A stretch of DNA of 64,000 nucleotides from Eustoma russellianum. Taxonomy: Eukaryota > Streptophyta > Magnoliopsida > Gentianales > Gentianaceae. Below, piece by piece: positions 55,171 through 64,000 of the stretch. The stretch covers positions 20,129,063-20,193,062 of the forward strand of contig AP025057.1 of NCBI GenBank assembly GCA_036186865.1, read 5' to 3'. The translations under genes were made by a program, and so were the position numbers. A model generated the notes under the pieces. The model saw nothing but the letters and a program-made list of their open reading frames with translations. It ran no database searches and had not been told where the DNA came from. Each line of letters starts with the position of its first letter. Within the stretch, counting starts at the first letter, position 1.

Positions 55171-57130
55171 TTGGGCTTTTATATCCAAGGATGGATTCAA
55201 GCTTGCCACATGGCATCTGAAAGTTGCTCATTGTTTCTCTTCTTTGTCTTTAATAAATTGTTTCAATATCAATATGGTGGGGATCGTGGTATAGCAGTTA
55301 ATTTTCTTACATATGTTGTAAGGGTATAGTTCATTGATGGAATTATTTTTAAAATGTATGACCATGTCATATTTAGTACGAGTTTGATTTTCCTGAGTAA
55401 AGTTTGTTGGTTGTAATTCTTGTAATTTGGCATGCATGGCTGCTTGCTTATTTCTATGATATTCTTTTAGCAATTATGAAATATTGTAGTGACGTAAATT
55501 TTAAAAAAAAATCAAAAAGCTGTTGAGACGTTTCAAAACGCCTGGATATCAATTTTTGAGGCGTTTTAGGGACCCTGCGTGATGACAACTTAATAAAATT
55601 AATTTCCGGGCGTTCTGAAACTGAGTAATAGCCTTCCTCTTAATAGCTTCTATCTATTAAGACACCGATATCTGATGTGTTTGTAATAATAAAGGACATG
55701 ATAATAAAAACGCATTAAGAGATGTAATAATAAAGGACATGCCTTTTTTCCCCCTAGTATTGAGATATGCTCTGTTGCATGAATTTAATAAACAATTCTT
55801 TTAATTTAGAAGTAGTGGAAGAGGCAGGTGGATCTGGCTGATGTGGAGAGTTGAAATTAGGCACTTGTGACTGTTTATTTACGGATGAGATTAGAGGAGG
55901 CTATTTGTGAAGCCATTTGTGACGCATCTAATCCCCAAGCCGTCACGTGATAAAAAGACAATTCTTAAATAAAGTTGTCACACGTAGAGGTAGCTGATTG
56001 AAGGCCTCACAAATGGCCTCATAAAAAGCACAAATTTTACAATAGTCAATGACCAAGTATGATAAATTGGTCAATTGTGTAGAATATTTATGGGCCCCTT
56101 GTTTTGGCCAATCACCTCCTTGCTTGCATGTAGATAAAGCTTATTTGTCATTATTTTATTGGGTCACTAGTTGATTAATGACCACAATAAAATTTCTCTT
56201 CTGATCTCATCCGATTTATAAGGTCTCAAGGTATTAGAGTTATATGGTATTAAATTTATTAGGCTTATACCTCTTATCCTTGCAAATTTACGATGACATT
56301 CACACAAGTATCTTGGATTTAAGGATATTGATCAGTAAAATGATTAGAAATACAGCACAACTGACACGTATCAATTGAAGAAGCATAATAACCACTACTA
56401 GCCAATCGTTTAACTAACGAATTGGTCAAAACAACTTGTGTAAGATTGAAGACTTCATTTTTAAGATCAGGCATTTGGTTTCACCCTGCTTCTAATTGGA
56501 TATTATAGATATTTTATAGACATTTTTTATTATAAATTCTTTCTATGCTCTATCAGTATATCTAAGAAATCTTCCTCCCTGACTGTATCATTGTGTTTCG
56601 ATAGAGTGATGTTAGACTCACGTAGAAATAAAAGCAAAGATTGGTATACGATATACGATGACTAAATGCAGTAGAAAGCTTACGAAATCGTTTACAATAC
56701 TCGTAGAAAGACTAGTCAAATTTTGAATAACTTTGAGATAGGGAAGTATGTTCTTAGAAATTGATGTCTCATGTCTATCCATGTGGAATTGACGTTCGAA
56801 AGAAAAGACAAGAGCCATGATTTAGCAGCACCATAAAGAGGAAAAAAAAAAAAAGACAACAATGTCTTATCTGATCATCATCCATCCTTTGCGGTTGAAA
56901 GCTAGTATTCTTCGATTCTTAGTTTGATTTTGACCACCTGGATTCAGATTTTTTTTGAATAATAGGAGGTCCTGGACAAGAGGAGGATCCCGGTTTTCTT
57001 TCATTGGTTCTTTCTAAAAATCAGAAGAACTTACATCAAGTATATGAGGAAAAGACGCAGGAATAGGAAAAGTAGACAAGCTAGGCTCAATGACTTAATG
57101 AATTTAGGATTCATTCCTTTAACTGTGTCG
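55171..57130 (+). other. Unassigned sequence right of Cop-D
   Basis: The left end continues the candidate host gene. Further right is AT-rich DNA with no convincing ORF. It holds two copies of TAATAATAAAGGACATG (about 55685 and 55725), a foldback at 55897-56020 and an A run near 56840. Short open frames at 56618 and 55228 (minus) have no motif I recognise. Confidence 0.4.
55897..56020. repeat. Foldback with 18-bp stem
   Basis: GAGGCTATTTGTGAAGCC (55897-55914) is the near-perfect inverse of GGCCTCACAAATGGCCTC (56003-56020), with two mismatches. The 88-base loop has no ORF. It may be part of a small inverted-repeat transposon, but no flanking duplication was found. Confidence 0.55.
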
Positions 57131-57230
57131 TTGTTTTTTCGATTTCTATATTGAGTAGAAACACAAATAAATCCAGACAACACGCATAAAGAAACAAAAA
57201 AAACACTTACTACCGATTAGTTGACAAAAA

Positions 57231-57269
57231 GCGTCGGCCTATAGACAGTACAGCGTCGGCCGATAGACA
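57231..57269. repeat. Two tandem GCGTCGGCC units
   Basis: GCGTCGGCCTATAGACA (57231-57247) and GCGTCGGCCGATAGACA (57253-57269) differ at one base. Confidence 0.75.
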
Positions 57270-57372
57270 CTATAGACTCAGATCTGTTTTAGAGATCTAT
57301 GATCAAGTTTTTGACAACGTTGACGAAGATTGCATTTTAATATCAAATCAGTTAGAGTATTCAGATTAAACC

Positions 57373-57373
<1 letters not shown>

Positions 57374-57403
<30 letters not shown>

Positions 57404-57404
57404 G
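57374..57404. repeat. (AAT)n microsatellite
   Basis: About ten AAT units, with another short AAT run near 57463. Confidence 0.9.
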
Positions 57405-58089
57405 TAAAAAATAATTTCAATATTTCTTTGTTTTATTTTTTCATTTTCTGATATTAAAATAATAATAATAATAGTAATATATATCTCTTAAGCGTTTCTG
57501 GATCGTGCGTGGAGACTCATTCTGTTAACTTTCTTTTGCATTCAGTTCGTTTACGTTTCCTTTTCTTTTTCTTTTCTATTATCAAAATAATATATAAATA
57601 TCGGGTTCGGCGTCCTTAATTATTGACTCCGGTGATGTCTTCCACCACTAAGTCTTCCTCCTGTTATTCTTATTATTTATTTCATTATTTAAATTCTCTC
57701 TTAATTAAACGACAAATAAAACATTCTTTTTTCGAAACTCGTGCAAAATGTGGTGTACTATTTCCCTTCCTGATATTTGACTCTTTCGTTATTTTCTGTT
57801 TGTCTTATATTAATCTTTTTTCGTTGCTTTTCTTTTTGTCTTCAGTTTTTATTTATTTACCTCTTTTCTTTTTTCTTTCATTTTCGTTATTACTATGTTT
57901 TTTAATTTTTAGTACTTTGCTCAAATAGTTTATGTCCCTTAGTTCTCACGAGCATTTTTTATTTGATCTTAATATCGAAAGTACTGTTAAATAAAATAAA
58001 AAAAAATAGTAGGCGAAGCTATAAAGAATACAGAAAACCTTAATATCCAATAAATTAAAGAAGAGTTGAAAATTGATGAAATTGAAATG
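57405..58089 (+). other. T-rich leader-like sequence before Athila gag
   Basis: This T/C-rich plus-strand stretch has hydrophobic spurious frames (57623-57928). It may be the 5' leader of the Athila-like element. No primer site or LTR could be located. Confidence 0.35.
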
Positions 58090-58743
58090 GTGAGTAAGAA
58101 TAATGAAACCCCTACGTATCTTAGAGACTATACAACCCAAAGTTATATGGAACTTTTCTCGCTATACGCAGACATACTATAACCGCTAATAATTTTGGAA
58201 TCAAACTAGCTATAATCCAAATGATTCAACGACCCGTACAATTTTTTGGTTTATCTAGCAACAGTCGAATGCTCATGTTTCTACGTTAGAAACACGTGAC
58301 ACATTTAAACAAAATGGGGTAAATGATGATGCTATAAGATTACTACTTTTTTCTTTTACCCTAAAAGATAAGGCTAAAGCGCGCCTAAATTCTCTTCCCT
58401 CAAGTTTTATAACTACATAGGACCAATTCGTTTCAAGTTTCTTAACTAAATATTTTTCACCAATTAAAACAATGAAATTTAGGAATGGCATAACTAATTT
58501 TGTTCAAGATAGTGGAGAATCATTATAGGAAGCTTGATAAAAATTTAAAGACTATTTGAAAAGTTGTCCACACCGCGAACTCTAAATGAATGAAAGTTCA
58601 AATTTTTTATAATGGTTTGAAAGTGGCGCTAGGGTTATAGTAGATGCGGCAAGTGGAAATAATATAACAAGCCACCCAAAGATACATAGGATTTATTCGA
58701 AGAGATGGCTTCTATGCGATGTCAATGACCAAATGAGAGAAGT
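58090..58743 (+). pseudogene. Athila-like gypsy gag remnant
   Basis: Plus-strand frames give DTFKQNGVNDDAIRL and LLFSFTLKDKAKARLNSLPS, then YFSPIKTMKFRNGITNF and DYLKSCPH. This order matches the gag of Athila-type gypsy elements as I remember it (DAIRLRLFPFSL, DKAKAWLNSL, FFPPAKT, CPHHG). At least five stops and a frame change break it. It ends at 58743, where an LTR-like block begins. No pol remains. Confidence 0.8.
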
Positions 58744-59272
58744 TGTAGCGCCAACCCAGGACTAGGGTCTCGGCACGCTGCCATCCGTCATACTTGCTAG
58801 GAGAGATACAAGGTGTCGATAACATTTATATGTATGTCGATATACATATGTATCGAAACAGCAGAAGCAACATAAATAAACAAGTCATTATCGACATGCA
58901 ACATACATCATCTCTAAATCTGAATACATCAGAGTATCATCAATACAAAAGATCCAATACAAGTCTGAAATAAACAAAAGTACAAACTATAACAGCTGGG
59001 ACACTCTAGCTCCTCACGGGTATCCTACCCTCGGCTCATCGTCAATAAAGTCTGAATCCTGCTCTCGGGGCTCTGCAAGATGATAAAAAAAAGAATGAGC
59101 GATAATGAATCGTCCAGCAAGTATGCCCACTCGGATTTGTCATGTGGAACGTGCATGGGAGACGGGGTGATAAAATGAATGCAGGTACAATTAATGAAAG
59201 TTAAATTGTCTCCATTCACAAATAACGAACAACTGGTGCAAGTAAATATGAACATCACATAATCGTATAAAG
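58744..59272 (-). repeat. Gypsy LTR fragment related to Gyp-1
   Basis: It starts TGTAGCGCC like the Gyp-1 LTR (TGTAGCACC). The next ~100 bases follow the same pattern of words (a CATC/CACCCGTC stretch, an AGGAGA-AT box and an ATAAGG/ACAAGG box). Later parts with a GAATGAGCGATAATGA region correspond only loosely. It is cut off by the SIRE LTR. The orientation is inferred from Gyp-1. Confidence 0.5.
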
Positions 59273-60685
59273 TGCGTGGACAAATTTTTATTTTGCATTT
59301 ATCTAAGTTTCATGGAAAAATCATCCATCACTTGTTCAATCTTATTTTTTCCAAACCGTGTCCTATGCTAAGTTCCAACATATCATGCCTAACTTTCTAT
59401 TCTTGCTAAGAATAATTCAAGACAATTCCAAGTGGAATTTTCGGCCAACAAGTTGATGCCAAGGTGGACCAATCATTGTGTTTTATTTTGCCAAGTGTAC
59501 AAGGCCAACCAATGATGAGAAGACATTTAGAATTGATGATGAAGATGGTGACACATGTGCATTCTTATCTTCAAGGCTCAAATCACACTATAAATAGAGG
59601 CAATGGTGAAGAAGATGAAACACACTTGAAGCTCACAAGCATTTGTTGAATTGTCTAGCTTTCATCTTCATCTTCTTGTTGTTATTGTTTTGTCCATAGT
59701 AGCAAAGGTGTTCTTGTTGTGTTTTGGTGAGCTACAAGCCTCTTGAGCTTCATTTATAATATTGATCAGCCATCTTTATAAGGCTACATCAATAGGTGTT
59801 AGAGGAGTTGCAACTAAGTGTTGCTTAGAAGGTGATTATCCAAGTCTTGAGTAGGGTTGGCGTATAACCCAAGGATCAAGCTTGGCTCTTGTTGTAAGAT
59901 GTTCATTTCATAGTGAAATCCAAGGAAAGGTGTTCCTTGGGACTGGAGTAGGTCACATTGACCGAACCAGGATAAATCCTCGGTGTTCTTCTCTTGTTTC
60001 TTTATTTCTTCTTTCTGCCCGTTGTTGACTGCAGATTTCACACAACTTCACACAATTTTAAAAAATAGCTAAACATTTTCAAAATTCGTGATTTTTGGTG
60101 GAGTTATGCTTCAGATTGTTAGCTTTTATTTGCAACAATAATCACTTGATTTGAGCAAGAGAAAATTAGTCTTTCAGTCTTTGCAAGATAACTGCTCCAA
60201 TCTGGCTGCAATCTGACCAGTTTTGAGAAACCTTAAATTCTGTATTTTTCAAGAATTGTTTAAGGTCAGGGTCTTTTGTAAACTTCATCTGCACATCCTA
60301 AGGAGTGTTTTGATATAAAGATCAACCTTTTTGGTTGAGTATTCAAAGAGAAACACTATTTTCAAAATCAGCAACATTCTGTCCAATTCTGTCTAGATTG
60401 ACCATCTGAATCTTTTATTTGTTTGAAGGGTCAAACGATCTTATTTTTGTCTAATTTTTGGACAAAGTCTTGTTAACTCATTGGAGTTCAATTCTGAAAA
60501 AGTTTCATAATTTGTGGAGTTGTTTACAATTATTTGTGAATTTTTTTAAAAAAAAGGTTCTGAATCTGAGGTGGTTTCAGATTCTGTTTTCAAAGGGGAT
60601 TTTAACAAAGAGTTGTAGTGTAATTTCCGCTAACCACTATTCACCCCCCCTCTACTGGTGTTTATTGCAGGTGCACGGTCCAACA
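59273..60685 (+). repeat. SIRE-1 5' LTR
   Basis: It ends GGTCCAACA three bases before the primer site. TGCGTGGAC at 59273 is taken as the start because it mirrors the end (TGTTGGAC expected). That left edge is approximate. It includes a TATA box and the GATTTTAACAAAGAG and ACTATTCACCCCCCC phrases usual for this family. Confidence 0.75.
59588..59598 (+). promoter_or_regulatory. SIRE-1 LTR TATA box
   Basis: CTATAAATAGA, a near-ideal plant TATA box, lies about 315 bases into the LTR. The downstream sequence is of mixed composition and fits a transcribed R-U5 region. Confidence 0.6.
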
Positions 60686-60687
60686 TT

Positions 60688-60700
60688 TGGTATCAGAGCC
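60688..60700 (+). other. SIRE-1 primer binding site (tRNA-iMet)
   Basis: TGGTATCAGAGCC follows the LTR end by two bases. Confidence 0.93.
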
Positions 60701-60809
60701 AGACCAACACCACTCAAAAGAAGCAAGATTCAACACCATACGAACAATACAAGGCCAAGAAACAACGATTCATTATATACTACTTGTCTCAAATCCAAGG
60801 TACATACTA

Positions 60810-62965
60810 TGGCTATTGTTTCTCACAAAGGTGAGTTGGAAGGTATGTCTACACAACGCCCTCCTCTTTTTGATGGCAATAATTTTGTTCATTGGAAACT
60901 AAGAATGAGGCTATTCTTAATGGCAATAGACATCGATTTATGGTATATAGTTGAAGATGGGCCGTACATTCCAATGAAAGTTGTACAAGTTAGTGGAGTA
61001 ACTCAAGAGGTTGAAAAATATAAAAGTGAATGGTCATCGAATGATAAAAAGAAAATGTCCATGAATGCTAAAGCTGTGCAATTACTTTTAAATGGACTTA
61101 CAACTTCTGAAGCAGGATATGTGTCAAATTGCACAAGCGCACACGACATGTGGAAATCACTTGTATTAAAGCATGAAGGTACTAGTGGTGTTAAAGAGTC
61201 AAAAATAAACATGCTTATGACTGAATTAGAGACTTTCAAAATGTTGTCGAACGAATCCATAACATCTATGGATTTGAGGATTACTAATATTTTCAATGCC
61301 CTTGAAGCTTTAGGAAAGTCATTTTCAAATAGTGAAAAGGTTCAAAAGGTGCTACGAAGCCTTCCTGCTGAATGAGATCCAAAGGTGACTGCAATCGAGG
61401 AGACAAAGTCAATCACTAAGATAGATGAATTGATCGGGTCTCTTAAAGTCTATGAGGTAAAACTGAACCAACGAAAGTCTGAATCGTCTAAGTCATCCGG
61501 TAAGTCAATAGCTTTCAAAACAACCGAAACACATGCTAGTAACGATGATAGTAATAGTGATACTGAATTAGACGATGACTTGATATTGATAGCTAGAAAA
61601 CTTAGAAAGTTTTTCAAACGTCCAAATAGGAATAAACAACGTAATTCTTCTTCTTCTTCTTCTCAACCTAGGAAAAATAACACAAATAAATGGTATAACA
61701 AAGAATTAAAGTGTAATAAATGCGGTCAAAAAGAACATATTTCATACGATTGTCCCACGAAGAAAAATAATAATAATAACAACAATAATAAACAAGCCAA
61801 GGACAAGGAGGCTCAAACGACAAAGACAAAGGAGTCTAAGGCAAGAAAAGGGAAACGAGCAATGAAGGTGAGCACATGGAGCGACTCATCCAACTCAGAA
61901 TCCGAAACTGAGGAAGCTCAATTCTGCTTTGTATCCAACGAGGTATGTTCTTATTCTGATAGTGATTCTGATAGTGACATGACATTTGATGAAATGTATG
62001 AAGAATTTCTAAGAATGCATGCTCACTGTAAGAGGCTCTCTAAAGAAAAGGAGAAACTAGTTGAAGAAAATGACAAGTTGAAGACGTCCAACTTGGAATT
62101 TTCCGATCAATTAGAATCTTTTAAACAAGAGTCTTCTGATACTCTTGATTCTTTAGAGAATAAAATTGAATCATATAGGAAAGATGAACAAAAGTTACAA
62201 ATGGAAAATAAAATGTTAAAATCCAAGTTAGAAAGTTGTGAAAATGAAATAGTGCAATTTAAGTCTTCTAAATTTACCTTAGAAAAAATGAGAGAACAAT
62301 TTAAATCTGGTGCAAATATGTTAGATACACTTATATCATCACAAAAGTATGGAAATGATAAAACTGGATTGGGATATAAAGAAGAAGATGACAAATTAGA
62401 TAAAAAGACTAAGTTTGTATCATCAACTATGAAACAACCTTATAAAGTTATAAAAACAAACTTGCCTGCTAAATCTTCTTCTACTCCTTCTTCTTCTTAT
62501 TCAAAGATAAAGATGCAGCATGCACCCATAAAAACACACACGCATAACTATACATCTAGGCCAAACTTTGCATCTAGACAACCTAAAAATTATGCCTATA
62601 TATATACAAATGCAACGAGACATAATAAAATGCATTCAACATATTATGAACCTAAGTATAGGCAACACTCTTATAAGTCTTATAGGAATGCCTATGAACA
62701 CACTTCTACTGTGTCATTCAAGAAACAAAATCGCATGCCTTATGCACATTATAAAATTCGGCCATCCTATAATGATTATCAACCACGACACAACATGTAT
62801 AACAATGCATCTTCACTTATGTGGAATAATCATGTCTATGCTAATTCTTCTTATTTTCCAAATTATAACAATGCTAAAAATGTGCCTAGAAGATATATTC
62901 AAGTTTGGATACCTAAGGGATATCTAAACAAGAATAGTGCCCCTAACATTCAAGGACCTAAATAA
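60810..62965 (+). pseudogene. SIRE-1 gag with coiled coil
   Basis: The ATG at 60810 opens MAIVSHKGELEGMSTQRPPL followed by DGNNFVHWKLRMRLFLMAID, the SIRE gag start. A TGA at 61373-61375 (after LPAE) breaks a frame that otherwise runs to 62965. Beyond it lie the TAIEETKSITKIDELIGSLK block, a CCHC knuckle (CNKCGQKEHISYDC), a poly-N run, and a heptad-rich coiled coil (about 61985-62310). A basic tail rich in Y, N and H follows. The TAA at 62963 ends it. The frame upstream to 60458 belongs to the LTR and is not coding. Confidence 0.92.
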
Positions 62966-63000
62966 AGGTACCTAAAACTTTGTCTCCATTGTAGGAAAAA

Positions 63001-63993
63001 TGCAAGGAATGCAAGAAGGAGGCAAAGTCAAAGAATTTGAAAACCAAATGGTTTTTAGATAGTGGATGTTCGAGGCATATGACGGGGAACCCCAAACTAT
63101 TCATCGAATTGGAACATATCAAGAATGGAGGAAAAGTAACATTCAGTGACAACAACAAATGACAAGTTGTTGGAAAAGGAACAATTGGGGACCCTAACAC
63201 ATTTCAAATACGAAATGTGTTATTAATAAGCAATCTATCTTATAATTTACTTAGTATTTCTCAACTTATAGATTGTGGTTATAATGTCTCATTTCTTTCC
63301 AATTCTTGTGATATAATAAATGAAAAAGGAGAAACGGTTTTAAAAGGAAATAGAGATGGAAATATTTATACTCTTACCTTAGATAACATGTTAGATGCTA
63401 AGGTTAAGTGTCTAATATCACATGACTTAGATGTAAATTTATGGCATAGAAGATTAGGCCATATAGGAATTTCGACTATTAAGAAATTGTCTAAGAAGAA
63501 TTTAATTAGAGGAATGCCTAAGTTAGACTTAGATAATTTTCAAATGTGTGAAACATGTATTAAGGGAAAACACATTAAAGAAACCTTAAAACCAAAACAT
63601 GAAGTGAGTACTAGTCATGTACTAGAATTGCTTCACTTAGACTTATTTGGTCCAAGTAGGACAAGAAGTCTAGGTGGACATTACTATGTGTGTGTCATAG
63701 TAGATGATTACTCACGCTACACATGGACATTGTTCTTTACACACAAAGACGATGCTCCATTAGCAATCGAAACCCTTATCAAGCAACTTGAAAACATTTA
63801 CGAAGAAAATGTTAAAAGAATTAGAAGTGATAGAGGTGGAGAATTTAAAAATAAAGACGTAATCAAATTTTGTGAACTACATGGAATAAAACATGAATTC
63901 TCACCACCTAGAACACCACAACTCAATGGAGTTGTTGAACGTAAAAATAGAATGATTCAAGAAGTTGCTAGGACAATGCTTTGTGAAAAATAA
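63001..63993 (+). pseudogene. SIRE-1 protease and integrase
   Basis: In a frame different from gag there is a protease motif WFLDSGCSRHM near 63050. A TGA at 63159-63161 follows, then a 258-codon frame (63217-63993). This has the integrase zinc site (LWHRRLGHIG, then CETCIKGK) and a DDE core in LHLDLFGPS, RSDRGGEF and VERKNRMIQE, ending at ARTMLCEK. A one-base insertion near 63990 makes the last TAA; the next residues in the other frame continue the integrase. The protein would insert the cDNA in the nucleus. Confidence 0.92.
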
Positions 63994-64000
63994 ATTACCT

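Larger units (their letters stand above)
59273..64000 (+). mobile_element. SIRE-1: SIRE-type copia, 5' half
   Basis: It has a 1.4-kb LTR, a primer site, a long gag with a C-terminal coiled-coil and serine/asparagine-rich tail, then protease and integrase. It leaves the window in integrase. A large gag and a long low-complexity region before protease are the mark of the SIRE/Maximus lineage, an inference from layout. There are stops at 61373 and 63159 and frameshifts near 62970 and 63990. The 3' half, including any env-like ORF, is outside the window. Confidence 0.9.

Noticed and set aside
56940..57140. Organelle DNA insertion (a basic open frame with KIRRTYIKYMRKRRRNRKS)
   Set aside because: I could not match it to a specific plastid or mitochondrial gene. 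The frame is short and the flanks are ordinary.
62107..62394. Minus-strand 95-codon frame
   Set aside because: It is the antisense shadow of the SIRE gag coiled coil.

Overview
This window is nuclear DNA of a flowering plant, probably a eudicot. It carries almost nothing but retrotransposons: Ty1/copia, chromovirus-type Ty3/gypsy, Athila-like gypsy, RTE-type LINEs and L1-type LINEs. Most are broken and many sit inside one another. I see no prokaryotic gene, no rRNA or tRNA gene, no CRISPR array and no clearly intact host protein gene. I could not assign a species.

Layout, left to right. (1) 1-3586: the 5' half of a minus-strand Tork/TNT1-like copia element (Cop-T). (2) 3587-4170: possible host gene sequence. 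(3) 4171-37882: an old minus-strand copia element (Cop-A), stretched to 33.7 kb by nested insertions. Its RNase H lies at the far left and its RT, integrase, protease and gag lie at the far right. An RTE LINE (4922-33431, 17-bp target duplication) splits it. The RTE is split in turn by a block holding an LTR/leader-like stretch (5795-8237 plus 25538-25891) and a 3'-truncated copia (Cop-B, 25892-31919). That stretch is split by a chromovirus-type gypsy element (Gyp-1, 8238-25532, TSD CATAT). L1-type LINEs A, B and C sit in the gypsy LTRs, so the nest is five levels deep. (4) 38078-47650: a minus-strand copia (Cop-C, TSD GTTTT) with a gypsy solo LTR (43072-45314, TSD GTTTG) inside its gag-pol. 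(5) 47656-49676: probable host sequence with two phase-compatible exon candidates, a LINE 3' end and a microsatellite. (6) 49677-55165: a complete, young plus-strand copia (Cop-D, TSD AGGTG, near-identical LTRs), of the same family as Cop-A. (7) 55171-58743: unassigned DNA, then an Athila-like gag remnant. (8) 58744-59272: a gypsy LTR fragment. (9) 59273-64000: the 5' half of a SIRE-type copia (LTR, PBS, gag, protease, integrase) running off the right edge.

How the parts relate. Five insertions have short target duplications at both ends, and two more have long LINE-type duplications. In two cases (the RTE in Cop-A and the solo LTR in Cop-C) removing the insert and one duplication copy restores the interrupted reading frame, which is strong internal evidence for the order of events. 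All coding regions are damaged by stops, frameshifts or deletions. Cop-D and Cop-T are closest to intact. I found no dedicated new molecular system. The most unusual items are the five-level nest, a head-to-head pair of L1 elements of which one has lost ORF2 (a half-LINE), a seven-copy TATA-like motif array and a palindrome array in one solo LTR, and an open frame in an L1 3' region.
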